Below are positions 16,098 through 25,117 of a DNA stretch of 64,000 bases, piece after piece. The notes under the pieces were generated by a model. The model was not told where the DNA came from and did not search any database. It worked only from the letters and a program-made list of their open reading frames with translations. Both the position numbers and the translations under genes were made by a program. The stretch's first letter is position 1. Each line of letters opens with the position of its first letter. Source of the DNA: Mesorhizobium sp. L-2-11 (GTDB lineage Bacteria; Pseudomonadota; Alphaproteobacteria; Rhizobiales; Rhizobiaceae); the NCBI RefSeq assembly GCF_016756595.1, contig NZ_AP023257.1, forward strand, positions 5,906,001 through 5,970,000. The letters are read 5' to 3'.

Positions 16098-17740
16098 CAG
16101 ACGGGGCTGCCTCGACAAGTGGCTTTGCGCCGCTGCGCCAGAAGGTCTTCGCAATCCTTTGGATCGCGACGGTCGTCGGCAACACCGGAAGTTTCATCCG
16201 CGATGTCGCCAGTTCGTGGCTGGTGACCGAGCTGTCGGCGGGGCCGGCGGCCGTTGCGATGGTGCAGGCTGCCGCTACGCTTCCGATTTTCCTGCTGGCG
16301 ATTCCGGCTGGCGTGCTCTCGGATATTCTCGACCGCCGCAAATTCCTGATCTTTATACAGCTCCTTCTCGCGGCCGTAAGCACCGGGCTCATGCTTCTTT
16401 CTGCGACTGGCCTTCAATCGGTCAGTTCGTTGATCGCGCTCACCTTTGTGGGAGGCATCGGCGCGGCGCTGATGGCTCCCACATGGCAGGCGATTGTTCC
16501 CGAGCTTGTGGCGAAGCAAGACGTCAAGAGCGCCGTCGCCCTGAACTCGCTCGGCATCAACATTGCCCGTTCGATCGGCCCGGCGCTCGGTGGTCTGCTG
16601 CTTGCCTGGTTCGGCGCGGCGGTCACCTATGGCGTCGACGTCATCAGCTATGCGTTCGTCATCGCGGCACTGTTTTGGTGGAAGCGCGCCGCCGCCGCTG
16701 ACGATGCGCTTTCCGAGCATTTCTTTGGAGCCTTCCGCGCGGGGGTCCGCTATGCAAGGGCCAGTCGCGAACTGCACGTCGTGCTGTTGCGCGCGGCTGT
16801 TTTCTTCGCATTCTCCAGCGCCGTCTGGGCGCTGCTTCCTCTCGTCGCGCGCGATCTTCTCGGCGGGAACGCGGGCCTCTACGGCATCCTTCTTGGCGCC
16901 GTAGGCGTTGGCGCGATTGGTGGCGCCTTGATCATGCCGAGGCTACGGGCGCGCTTCGATGCCGATGCGCTCCTGCTCGGTGCGGCAGCCGTCACGGCAA
17001 CCGTCATGGGCGTACTGTCGTTCGCGCCGCCGCAGTGGACAGCCATCATCGCGCTTCTTGCCCTTGGCGCGGCCTGGATCACGGCGCTCACCACCTTGAA
17101 TGGCGCTGCACAGGCAATCCTGCCCAACTGGGTGCGGGGCCGCTCGCTGGCCGTCTATCTGACCGTCTTCAACGGTGCGATGACGGCGGGAAGTCTCGCC
17201 TGGGGCGCTGTCGCCCAGGCGCTGGGCATCCCGCTTGCTCTGATCATCAGTGCCATTGGCCTTGCCGCAGCCGGGCTTCTCTTCCATTTCGTTAAGCTGC
17301 CGAAGGGCGAGTTCGATCTTGTCGCCTCAAACCATTGGCCCGAACCGTTGGTCGCCGCACCCGTCGACAACGACCGCGGTCCGGTCCTCATCATCATCGA
17401 GTATAAAGTCGACAAAGCCGAGCGTCCGAATTTCCTGAAGGCACTGGCGAAGCTTTCGAACGAACGCCGTCGCGACGGGGCGTACGGCTGGGGAGTGACG
17501 GAGGATGCGGCTGAGCCGGAAAAGGTAGTGGAATGGTTTGTGGTCGAATCATGGGCCGAGCACCTGCGCCAACACCGGCGTGTTTCCAAGGCCGATGCAG
17601 ACGTCCAAGAGGAGGTCCGCCGCTTCCATAAGGGGCCGGGAGGCCCGACCGTTCGGCACCTCCTCGCGATCAACCGTCCCGCACGAGAGATTCCCGATGA
17701 ACCCGAAGGAATAGACCTTGCGGCAATCATTCGAATCTGA
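16094..17740 (+). CDS. MFS exporter with C-terminal monooxygenase-like domain
   Basis: A 548-residue protein. Residues 1-400 form a 12-helix major facilitator of the EntS/MFS_3 type, with the loop motif GVLSDILDRRKFL between helices 2 and 3. Residues about 430-535 are a soluble ferredoxin-like domain (VLIIIEYKVDKAERPNFLKA to KGPGGPTVRHLL), resembling the antibiotic-biosynthesis-monooxygenase fold. It likely exports a small toxic or signalling compound. The substrate is unknown. It is coupled to the DoxX gene by a 4-base overlap, and its end overlaps a small Tat-leader frame. Confidence 0.88.
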   Translation: MTDGAASTSGFAPLRQKVFAILWIATVVGNTGSFIRDVASSWLVTELSAGPAAVAMVQAAATLPIFLLAIPAGVLSDILDRRKFLIFIQLLLAAVSTGLMLLSATGLQSVSSLIALTFVGGIGAALMAPTWQAIVPELVAKQDVKSAVALNSLGINIARSIGPALGGLLLAWFGAAVTYGVDVISYAFVIAALFWWKRAAAADDALSEHFFGAFRAGVRYARASRELHVVLLRAAVFFAFSSAVWALLPLVARDLLGGNAGLYGILLGAVGVGAIGGALIMPRLRARFDADALLLGAAAVTATVMGVLSFAPPQWTAIIALLALGAAWITALTTLNGAAQAILPNWVRGRSLAVYLTVFNGAMTAGSLAWGAVAQALGIPLALIISAIGLAAAGLLFHFVKLPKGEFDLVASNHWPEPLVAAPVDNDRGPVLIIIEYKVDKAERPNFLKALAKLSNERRRDGAYGWGVTEDAAEPEKVVEWFVVESWAEHLRQHRRVSKADADVQEEVRRFHKGPGGPTVRHLLAINRPAREIPDEPEGIDLAAIIRI

Positions 17741-17857
17741 ACTCCAACTCACGCGCCGCGACACGCTTCTTTCCGGAGCAGTGCTCACAGCCTCCCTCAC
17801 TTTGCCGGCACGGGCGAGTGCGGCTCCATCACCACTTCAACGAAAGGAGAAAATCCG
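17718..17857 (+). other. Out-of-frame Tat signal leader before the hydrolase
   Basis: A TTG at 17718 with GAAGGA about 8 bases upstream opens a classic twin-arginine signal ([20 protein letters not shown], then ARASAAP). The frame does not match that of the alpha/beta hydrolase at 17858. A one-base shift near the AAAGGAGAAAA stretch would fuse leader and enzyme, as in Tat-exported relatives I recall. It may be a broken fusion, or a leader now separated by an internal ribosome site. Confidence 0.55.
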
Positions 17858-18679
17858 ATGGGTACCATCACCACCAAGGACGGAACCAAGATCGCCTACA
17901 AGGACTGGGGTAAAGGCCAGCCAATCCTGTTCAGCCACGGCTGGCCGCTTGCGGGAGACGCCTGGGAGGCGCAGATGCTGTTCTTTGGCCAGAACGGATA
18001 TCGCGTCATCGCCCATGACCGCCGAAGCCATGGCGGTTCCGACCAGACCTGGGACGGCAACAACATGGACCAGTACGCCGACGACCTGGCCGAATTGATC
18101 GAGACGCTCGATCTGAAGGACCTGATCATGATCGGCCATTCGACGGGCGGGGGCGAAGTTGCGCATTACATCGGCCGTCACGGTTCCAAGCGCGTCGCCA
18201 AGGTCGTGCTGGTCGGTGCCGTGCCGCCGCTGATGCTAAAGACGGAAGCCAATCCGGAAGGTACGCCGCTTGAGGTGTTTGACGGCATCCGCAAAGGCAC
18301 GGCAACCAACCGTTCGCAGTTCTTCAAGGACCTGACGATGCCGTTTTATGGCTTCAATCGCGACGGTGCGAAAGTCAACGACGGGCTGCGCGAGAGCTTC
18401 TGGCTGATGGGCATGCAGGGCGGCATTAAGGGTGAGTACGACTGCATCCACGAATTCTCGGAAGTCGACTAGACCGCAGACCTGGAGAAGATCGACAAGC
18501 CGACTCTCGTCATTCATGGCGAGGACGACCAGATCGTGCCGATCGCCGCTTCGGCCGAGAAGACGGCAAAAATCGTAAAGGGTGCGGAGCTCAGGGTTTA
18601 CAAGAACGGCTGCCACGGACTGGCCCAAGTTGATCCCGATACCTTCAACGCAGACGTTTTGGCGTTCATCAAGGGTTAG
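17858..18679 (+). pseudogene. Non-heme chloroperoxidase-like alpha/beta hydrolase, interrupted by an amber stop
   Basis: A 273-codon frame with one internal TAG at 18470-18472 (codon 205). Before the stop lie the oxyanion segment FSHGWPL and the nucleophile Ser95 in GHSTGGG. After it the same frame supplies the acid (HGEDDQIVPI) and histidine (NGCHGLAQ) of the triad, ending at a second TAG. The truncated 204-residue product lacks two of three catalytic residues and should be inactive. Ribosome site AAAGGAG precedes the ATG. The family includes cofactor-free haloperoxidases and esterases. It is the second gene in this block with a single in-frame amber codon. Confidence 0.88.
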
Positions 18680-18871
18680 CCAGATCGCGCACTGCCGTTC
18701 TGTCCGCGTCCCCTCTCTCGGCTGCCGTGCTCGCGGCGACAGCCGAGACTTGGGTATCAGCGGAGAGTGCTCGCAGCTTCGACGTCGGACTCCAAACACG
18801 AGCGAAGTAGCCCGGTAAGGCCGGCCGGGTTCCCGTCGCGAGCAAATCGACACTGGCGTCGAATTGCGCTC

Positions 18872-20527
18872 CTATTGAACTGTCAACTCGGCTCGCTCGC
18901 CGGCTGTGATGGTCACCGTACTTTCCTTCGAGCTGTTGTCCAACTTTTCGGAGACGACGGCGTAGTCGCCGGCCGGCAGCGCCGCCTGATATTTCTCGTC
19001 AAAGGCGTAGCCGAGCGATTTGCGGTTGCCGTTGATGTCCTTCTTCGCATCGAAAATCTCGATCTTCGAAGCTCCTGGCGCGGTGATCGCCAGCACGCCG
19101 GCATTGATGGCGATCTTGACATCCTGATGCTCACCGGCCTTGACGCTGAACGGCTGCTCGACGACGGCAAGGTCGACCGTCGCCGTCAGCACATAGTCGT
19201 CGGGCGGCAGATCGAACTTGCTGTCGGGGCCATAGGCATAAGCCACCTCTTGCCTGGTTCCGTCGACCTTCTTTTTTGCCTTGAACACCTTGAAGCCGAT
19301 GCCCGAACCGTCGGCCTTGTCGCCGCCGGCAATGTAATAGGCGTTGGCAACGACATGGCCGACGCCGACGACGATATCCTTTTCGACGAGCTTGCCGCCC
19401 GTGAGCGGGATGATTTCGGTAACCTCGCCCTGCCCGATCCTGACCGTCACTTTCTGGTCGCCGGCCGGCAACACGACCTTGGTGTCGCCGTAATAGGTCG
19501 CCGGCATATCAACGCCCGGATAGGCGATCACGACAGCCGCACCATCGGCCACATCCGCGCCCTCACTTGGCCGCGGATGAATGACGAGCGTGCCGGCATT
19601 CAGCGTAAGGAGGGGTTCGTAGACCTGGCCCGCCTCGACCGTGAGCTTCTGTTCAGTCCCGGCCTCGCCAAGGCGTGCGACAATCAAGTAGTCGCCCGGG
19701 TCCAGATTGCCTTTGTAGGCGCCGTACTCGGTGGCGACGTAGTCGCCGCGCGTGCCGTCGGACTTTGCCTTGTAGATCTCCCAGGAGTTGCCTTCGGTGA
19801 CGGGATCGCCGCCCTCGGCGAGCACCACGGCGGGGATGAAGTTGAACTCCGGTTTTTCCGGCGCGGCAGGTGGCTGCGGCGCCGGTTCGGGCGCCGGTGC
19901 AGGTGCGGCGGCGATGGTCTCGACCAGCGCGTCCTGCAGCGCCTTCTCATCCGACGCCTGGATGTATTTGCCGCCGGTGTTGTCGGCGAGGCAAGCAACC
20001 TGCTTGCCCTCGTCCGCGGTCAGGCCGAAGCCGACGACGTTTACGGTGAAGTCGACACCGGCGGCCCTCAGGTCCCTGCCGAGCGCACAGGGGTCGCCTT
20101 TGCAGGTCTCGAGCCCGTCGGTGATCAGGATGACGGTGGCCTTGTCCTCGGTGTATTTCAGCGCCTCGGCCGCCTGTCTGACGGCTGATGTCAGCGGCGT
20201 CTTGCCGATGAATTTCAGACTATCGGCGACAGCGGAAACAGCAGCTGCCGAGCCGGCCTGCGGCGGCACGATGAGTTCGATGTCCTCGCAACTGCCCTTC
20301 TCGCGATGGCCATAGGCCATGAAGCCGATTTCCTTGTCGGCAGGGACCGATTGCAGCACCGTTCGCAGCGATTGGCGGGCGATTTCGAGCTTGGGCTTGC
20401 CGTCGATCTGCGCCCACATCGAACCGGAGGCGTCGAGAACGATGACGACACGGTCGGCGGCAAGGCCGAGCGTCGTCATCCACAACAGTAAAATCGCCGC
20501 AGCGATGCTCCGTGCAAGTCCCGCCAT
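18872..20527 (-). CDS. Secreted von Willebrand factor A domain protein
   Basis: A 551-residue protein with a signal peptide (to about LGLA at 23). Its vWA domain (about 25-200) carries the metal-ion site DASGS at 32-36, the Thr of KTPLTSA and Asp of ITDGLETC. A Pro/Ala linker (about 208-225) leads to three or four beta-rich repeats, each with PxGDYxVxA followed by VxAGE and NAG. The architecture suggests a periplasmic or surface scaffold binding a partner through vWA. No sortase or lipobox signal is seen. It is transcribed alone, and the start follows a G-rich ribosome site. Confidence 0.88.
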   Translation of the reverse strand: MAGLARSIAAAILLLWMTTLGLAADRVVIVLDASGSMWAQIDGKPKLEIARQSLRTVLQSVPADKEIGFMAYGHREKGSCEDIELIVPPQAGSAAAVSAVADSLKFIGKTPLTSAVRQAAEALKYTEDKATVILITDGLETCKGDPCALGRDLRAAGVDFTVNVVGFGLTADEGKQVACLADNTGGKYIQASDEKALQDALVETIAAAPAPAPEPAPQPPAAPEKPEFNFIPAVVLAEGGDPVTEGNSWEIYKAKSDGTRGDYVATEYGAYKGNLDPGDYLIVARLGEAGTEQKLTVEAGQVYEPLLTLNAGTLVIHPRPSEGADVADGAAVVIAYPGVDMPATYYGDTKVVLPAGDQKVTVRIGQGEVTEIIPLTGGKLVEKDIVVGVGHVVANAYYIAGGDKADGSGIGFKVFKAKKKVDGTRQEVAYAYGPDSKFDLPPDDYVLTATVDLAVVEQPFSVKAGEHQDVKIAINAGVLAITAPGASKIEIFDAKKDINGNRKSLGYAFDEKYQAALPAGDYAVVSEKLDNSSKESTVTITAGERAELTVQ

Positions 20528-20653
20528 GAAATATCCCCCCAGTCAGTGGCCGCCAGTCAGTCTCTGCAGTCAGGCGGGCGAAGCTACTTGACGCCGCGTC
20601 AGGATACAAGTCCGGGCGCCGGGCACATGGCGGCGCTGACTGCGCCAAACCGC

Positions 20654-21652
20654 TCAATATGTCGTGCGCCGCTCTTCGGAAGGCGGCCGGCCAAACTGCA
20701 GCCGGTAGCTCTGGGCAAAATAGGAGTGCGAGGTGAAGCCGGTGGCGATCGCCACGTCGAGGATCGGCATGTTGGTCTGGCGCAGCAATTCGCGCGCCCG
20801 CTCAAGCCTGAGCCGCATGTAGTAGCGGCCGGGCGTCACGCTGAGATGACGCAGGAACAGCCGCTCGACCTGGCGCACCGACAGGCCGGCCGACTTGGCG
20901 AGCTGCACCGCCGACAGCGGCTCGTCGAGATGGTCGGCCATCAATTCGACGATGCGCCGCAGCTTTTCCGATTTGCCGGTCAGGTCGCGCTCAGGACCGA
21001 CGCGCTGGCGGTCTCCGGCGGAGCGGATGCGTTCGTGCTGGAACTGGTTGGCGACGCCGTTGGCAAGGCTCGAGCCGAAATCGCCACGCACGATCTCCAG
21101 CATCAGGTCGATGGAGGTGGTGCCGCCGGCGCAGGTGTAACGCTTGCGATCGATCTCGAAGACATTGCCGGTGCAGTTGATGTCGGGAAACCGTTCGACG
21201 AAGCCGGCGCGGTTTTCCCAGTGGATGGTGCAGCGATAGCCTTCGAGCTGGCCTGCCTCGGCGAGCAGATAGGAGCCGACCGACAGTGCGCCGAGCGCGT
21301 TGCCGCGCCGGCCCCAGCTGCGCAGCGCCGCCAGCACCTTGCTCTTGCCGGGAAACTCGGTCGTCAGCCCGACCGAGACGAAAAGAATATCGACCGGCGG
21401 CAAATCGGCGACAGCGTAGTCGATCTTGAGCGGCAGGCCATTGGAGGCCATGACGGCATCTCCGTCGGCCGACACCGTCGTCCAGCCATAAAAATCGTGG
21501 CCGAGCAGCCGGTTGGCCGACCGGAACGTGTCGATTGCGGCGGCCAGCGAGAACATGGAAAACTTGTCGACCAGCAGGAACCCGAATTGCCGGCCGCCGT
21601 GAATGGGATCATTCGTGACCGGCCGCTCTGAGGGAACAGTGAGGTTCGGCAA
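20654..21652 (-). CDS. GlxA-family AraC-type transcriptional regulator
   Basis: A 332-residue regulator. The N-terminal DJ-1/PfpI amidotransferase-like domain (about 20-195) includes GALSVGSYLLAEAG at the nucleophile elbow, with Ser instead of the usual Cys. The C-terminal AraC domain has two helix-turn-helices (SAVQLAKSAGLSVRQVERLF and PILDVAIATGFTSHSYFAQS). Relatives control glycine betaine, choline or arginine catabolism. The gene follows folD by 19 bases on the same strand and may be its operon partner, linking it to one-carbon supply from betaine breakdown (inference). Confidence 0.9.
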   Translation of the reverse strand: MPNLTVPSERPVTNDPIHGGRQFGFLLVDKFSMFSLAAAIDTFRSANRLLGHDFYGWTTVSADGDAVMASNGLPLKIDYAVADLPPVDILFVSVGLTTEFPGKSKVLAALRSWGRRGNALGALSVGSYLLAEAGQLEGYRCTIHWENRAGFVERFPDINCTGNVFEIDRKRYTCAGGTTSIDLMLEIVRGDFGSSLANGVANQFQHERIRSAGDRQRVGPERDLTGKSEKLRRIVELMADHLDEPLSAVQLAKSAGLSVRQVERLFLRHLSVTPGRYYMRLRLERARELLRQTNMPILDVAIATGFTSHSYFAQSYRLQFGRPPSEERRTTY

Positions 21653-21671
21653 AGCTTTGGGCTTTCCAGGT

Positions 21672-22571
21672 TCAGAAAGACGGCCGTTTCAATCCGGCCG
21701 CGAGATAGGCGGAAGCTAGCGTGTTGGCCATCAGCATGGCAATGGTCATCGGTCCGACGCCGCCTGGCACCGGCGTGATGGCACCGGCCGTCTTGGCCGC
21801 TTCCGCATAGGCGACGTCACCGACGAGGCGGGTCTTGCCTTCGCCCTTTTCCGGCGCCGCGATGCGGTTGATGCCGACGTCGACGACGGTGGCGCCCGGT
21901 TTGACCCAGTCACCCCTGACCATTTCTGGTCTGCCGACAGCGGCAACGAGAATGTCGGCGGTGCGCGCCAGTGCGGCCAGGTCCTTGGTGCGGCTGTGCG
22001 CGATGGTGACGGTGCAGTTGGCGGCAAGCAGAAGATTGGCCATCGGTTTGCCGACGATATTGGAGCGGCCGACGACCACCGCATTGAGCCCGGAAAGATC
22101 CTTGCCGCGCACGCGCTCGATGAGCAGCATCGAGCCGGCCGGCGTGCAAGGCACGAACGCCGTCTCCAGTTCGCCGGTGCCGAGCTTGCCGACATTGATG
22201 AAGTGGAAGCCGTCGACATCCTTTTGCGGCGCTATTGCCTGGATGACCTTGCCCGCATCGATATGGCCAGGCAGCGGAAGCTGCACCAGGATGCCGTTGA
22301 TGGCGGGATCGGCGTTGAGTTCGCCGATGATAGCAAGCAGTTCCTGTTCGGACATTTCGGCCGGCAGCGTGTGCTGGACCGAATGAAATCCGCATTCCTT
22401 GGCGGTACGGGATTTGGAGGCGACGTAAACCTGGCTCGCCGGATCCTCGCCGACGATGACCACGGCGAGACCGGGCTTGTGCGCGCCCTTTTCCATCAGT
22501 TCGATCGTCAACGCTTTGACGCGCCGCACCACGCCTTCGGCAACGCTTTTTCCGTCAATCAACTCGGCCAT
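21672..22571 (-). CDS. folD: Bifunctional methylenetetrahydrofolate dehydrogenase/cyclohydrolase FolD
   Basis: A 299-residue full-length FolD, oxidising 5,10-methylene-THF to 5,10-methenyl-THF with NADP and hydrolysing it to 10-formyl-THF. The catalytic Tyr-Lys motif is in [14 protein letters not shown]. Further family signatures are [39 protein letters not shown] and the closing [14 protein letters not shown]. The ATG at 22571 with GAGGA upstream is preferred over a TTG one codon earlier. It is cytoplasmic and part of core folate metabolism. The GlxA-type regulator lies downstream. Confidence 0.96.
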   Translation of the reverse strand: MAELIDGKSVAEGVVRRVKALTIELMEKGAHKPGLAVVIVGEDPASQVYVASKSRTAKECGFHSVQHTLPAEMSEQELLAIIGELNADPAINGILVQLPLPGHIDAGKVIQAIAPQKDVDGFHFINVGKLGTGELETAFVPCTPAGSMLLIERVRGKDLSGLNAVVVGRSNIVGKPMANLLLAANCTVTIAHSRTKDLAALARTADILVAAVGRPEMVRGDWVKPGATVVDVGINRIAAPEKGEGKTRLVGDVAYAEAAKTAGAITPVPGGVGPMTIAMLMANTLASAYLAAGLKRPSF

Positions 22572-22647
22572 CAACCATCCTCAACGTCGTTCTGCTGAAA
22601 GCGCGTCGCGTCTGAAACATCCTGCGGCGCGCTTTGAGTCCTTGTTT

Positions 22648-22723
22648 GCGCATGTCGTCGTCCCAAAACCGCTGCGCACCCTCGGGTCAAGCCCAGGGGC
22701 GTGCTTTTGGGCTCCATGCAGCG
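22648..22723. repeat. Palindromic intergenic repeat (AAAACCGCTGC family), copy 1
   Basis: An imperfect hairpin: a GCGCATG...CCCAAAAC left arm faces a GCTTTTGGG...CATGCAGCGC right arm. The core CGCTGCGCACCCTCGGGTC recurs in related form at 42877-42982. It lies upstream of folD and downstream of the chain-length gene. It is a typical Mesorhizobium-style intergenic element. Confidence 0.6.
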
Positions 22724-22816
22724 CGGCATTCTCACGAAAATCCGACCGGGCAATCCCGTCAAAGCGCCGTCTTATGCCGCTAACTCGAAACAGATGGCTT
22801 TTATTCTATCGGGCGC

Positions 22817-24982
22817 TCAGAAATAGCGCCGCGATCGGCTTTCGCTGAGTTCGCGAACCGCTTCGCGGAATTCGCGCAGGCTGGCTCGGATTTCCTCGAT
22901 GGAGGCTTGCTGTTCAGCGGCTTTCCAAGCCTGATCTGCCTCGTCCGACGAGGCTTGGCGATAGTGCTGCTGCGGATGAGGCCCGGCATGGGGCGGAACG
23001 GGCGGCGACGCCTTGTATGCCTTGTCTTCAATGGGTGTCCGGCGCTGTTCTGCCCGGCGGCGCGGCCGCGAATCGGCGGATTCGCGCAGGCTCGCATAAG
23101 CGCCGCGCATGGCGCCGAGGCCGACACCGGAAGCAAGCCCCGCTAGCAGGCCGGCAAGCACCGTCATGGCGCGCGACGGTCCGTTCGGCTCGAGCGGGGC
23201 AAAGGCCTTGGAGATCACGTTGATGTTGGCGGTGTTGATGTCCTTCTGCTCGCCGGTCTCCCGGGCGCGGAGAAGATATTGTTCATAGACGGAGCGTTTG
23301 GCGGCGGCCTCGCGCTCCAATTCGCGCAGCGTGACCAGGTCACTGTTGACGTCGCCGCTGCGGACTTTCAACTGCGCCAGCCGCGAGGCCAGATCCTGTT
23401 CGAGCTGCACGGCGCGCCTGAGGTCGACCTGCAGCGACGAGGCGATGCGGCGCAGTTCCCCGACGATACGCTCGCGCGATCCGGCAAGCTGGGCATTGAG
23501 CGCCTGGAGCTCGGGATGTCGCGGCCCGAGCCGGATCGCGGCGCGGTCGGCCTCCTGCTTGAGCGTCGCATATTGCGAGCGCAACTCGCTCATGGTGTTG
23601 GAGTTGATCTCCTCCGGCAAGGTGCCGCTCAGAACCGAACTCACGTCGATCGAGCGCGCCGACGCGGCGCGGGCGTTGAGTTCCAGCGTGCGTGCGCGGG
23701 CGATGGCCAGCTGCTGGTTGAGCTTGAGCATCTCGTCGTCGCTGATCAAATGGCCTTGCGCGTCGACGAGGTCGTGCGCGGCCCTGAAATCCTCGACCTT
23801 GCGCTCGGCCACTTCGACGCCCTTGCGCAGCTCGTCGAGCCTGCCGGTCAGCTCGTTGGTCGCGCGGCCAGCGGTATCGGACTGGATCTGGCCGAAAGTC
23901 TGCAGAAAAACATCCGTCATCGTGTTGGCGATCAGCGCCGACTTCTCGCCATGTTGCGTGGTGGCGCTGACCGAGATGACAAAGGTCTTGCCGCCGCGCT
24001 CGACCGAAAGGCTCTCGGCCAGATTGGCGACGGCCAGCGCACGGCGGCGGCCCTCACCGGCAGCCGGCCCGTCATTGCGCGACAGCATCGACCGGATCAA
24101 CGTCATCATCCCCAGGCCACCGGCCCCTTGCCCATTGAACTCCGGATCATTGACGAGATTGAGCTTGTCCACGACCTTGTTGAGAACGGTGCCGGAGGTG
24201 AGCACGCGAACCTGGTTCTCGACGATGGCCAGCGTGGCGTCGGACGCAACCACCGATTGGGTGAGGTCGCGGTCGGTGAGCTTCAGGTCGCGCGGGTCGA
24301 CGATCAGCTCTGCGGTGGCTTCGTATTTCTTCGGCGTCGACAGCGCGAGGGCGACGCCAAGCGCGGCGCCCAGTATCGTCATGGCGACGATCAGCAGCTT
24401 CGAGCGGGCAATGCCGCGGACGACCTGCATCGGATCGATCAACGGCTTCCATCTGTCGTCCTCCTCGCGGGAAGACCGCTGCTCGTCATCTGCGTATCGA
24501 GGTTCTTCGTCGGCATATCGAGGTTCGAACGCGGCGTGTCGAGGCTCGAACGCGGCGTATCGAGAATCGGCATCGGAACGCCGGTCCTCGGAGACACCGG
24601 CTGCAAGCGGCTCCTCCCGCTGCCTGGCCTGCGCATGGCCCGCATCAGCCGCGTCGTCGGTCTCAGGTGGCATCCGGGCGGCCGAAGCCGATGCATCGTC
24701 GGCTTGAAACCAAGTTTCATCGTTTGCCGATAACTCCGGGGTTGCCGAAAATTCCGGATGCGTTCGCCCCTCGCGGCGTGAACGCGCGCGACGATGGCGT
24801 GTTGCGGCATCCTCGCGCCATGACGCCCCGCCGCCGATCGCAACCAGCGATGGTTCTTCTTCGCCGCGCAATGCCTGGCCGAGCGCCAGCAAGGACCGCT
24901 CGCGCTTCCAATCTTCCCGGTTTTGCCTGTCGACCATTGTCGTGGAGCTTGCCCTTTGCGGCTTGGACGCGCGGTCAGCCAT
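22817..24982 (-). CDS. Polysaccharide chain-length determinant (Wzz/GumC/ExoP-like, no kinase)
   Basis: A 721-residue inner-membrane protein. A long, charged, low-complexity N-terminus (about 1-175) includes four 7-residue repeats (RYAAFEP type). The first membrane helix (LLIVAMTILGAALGVALAL) starts the Wzz domain. A large periplasmic coiled coil follows (about 370-600), with GPRHPELQALNAQL, and then the second helix (VLAGLLAGLASGVGLGAM). No Walker A or tyrosine-rich kinase tail is seen, so it differs from full ExoP-type BY-kinases. It probably sets chain length of the polysaccharide made by the divergent and downstream genes. Confidence 0.88.
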   Translation of the reverse strand: MADRASKPQRASSTTMVDRQNREDWKRERSLLALGQALRGEEEPSLVAIGGGASWREDAATRHRRARSRREGRTHPEFSATPELSANDETWFQADDASASAARMPPETDDAADAGHAQARQREEPLAAGVSEDRRSDADSRYAAFEPRHAAFEPRYADEEPRYADDEQRSSREEDDRWKPLIDPMQVVRGIARSKLLIVAMTILGAALGVALALSTPKKYEATAELIVDPRDLKLTDRDLTQSVVASDATLAIVENQVRVLTSGTVLNKVVDKLNLVNDPEFNGQGAGGLGMMTLIRSMLSRNDGPAAGEGRRRALAVANLAESLSVERGGKTFVISVSATTQHGEKSALIANTMTDVFLQTFGQIQSDTAGRATNELTGRLDELRKGVEVAERKVEDFRAAHDLVDAQGHLISDDEMLKLNQQLAIARARTLELNARAASARSIDVSSVLSGTLPEEINSNTMSELRSQYATLKQEADRAAIRLGPRHPELQALNAQLAGSRERIVGELRRIASSLQVDLRRAVQLEQDLASRLAQLKVRSGDVNSDLVTLRELEREAAAKRSVYEQYLLRARETGEQKDINTANINVISKAFAPLEPNGPSRAMTVLAGLLAGLASGVGLGAMRGAYASLRESADSRPRRRAEQRRTPIEDKAYKASPPVPPHAGPHPQQHYRQASSDEADQAWKAAEQQASIEEIRASLREFREAVRELSESRSRRYF
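24479..24562 (-). repeat. Four tandem 21-bp units inside the chain-length gene
   Basis: Four consecutive 21-base units encode RYAAFEP, RHAAFEP, RYADEEP and RYADDEQ. The reading frame is kept whatever the copy number, so the cytoplasmic N-terminus may vary in length between strains. Confidence 0.85.
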
Positions 24983-25117
24983 TCGTTAAGCCATACTAAA
25001 CAAGCATAGGAAACAAAAGGTTAATTTCCCTGCCTTGAAGACAAGGTTTCCCTCCTGGGTTGTGTCCTTGGAAAGCGATCGATAGCGCCCAGAACCGCGC
25101 GTTAAACTTTCCGGCCT
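24983..25117. promoter_or_regulatory. Divergent promoter region of the polysaccharide cluster
   Basis: A 135-base AT-richer gap between the divergent chain-length and flippase genes. It contains a TAAACAAGCATAGGAAACAA stretch and TTAATTTCC. No clear -10/-35 pair is assigned. Its position makes it the likely control point for both genes. Confidence 0.4.

Noticed and set aside
14745..18472. Pyrrolysine or selenocysteine recoding at the two amber codons
   Set aside because: The stops are TAG, not TGA. No pyl genes or recoding structure are seen in the window, and the homologous positions are not known to hold such residues. Mutation or sequencing error is simpler.
18767..20188. 473-codon forward frame
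   Set aside because: Antisense to the vWA protein gene. No ribosome site or recognisable domain, with repetitive Asp/Arg-rich composition.
23279..24733. 484-codon forward frame over the chain-length gene
   Set aside because: Antisense to a gene with clear membrane helices and Wzz-type features. Composition is typical of a complementary-strand artefact.
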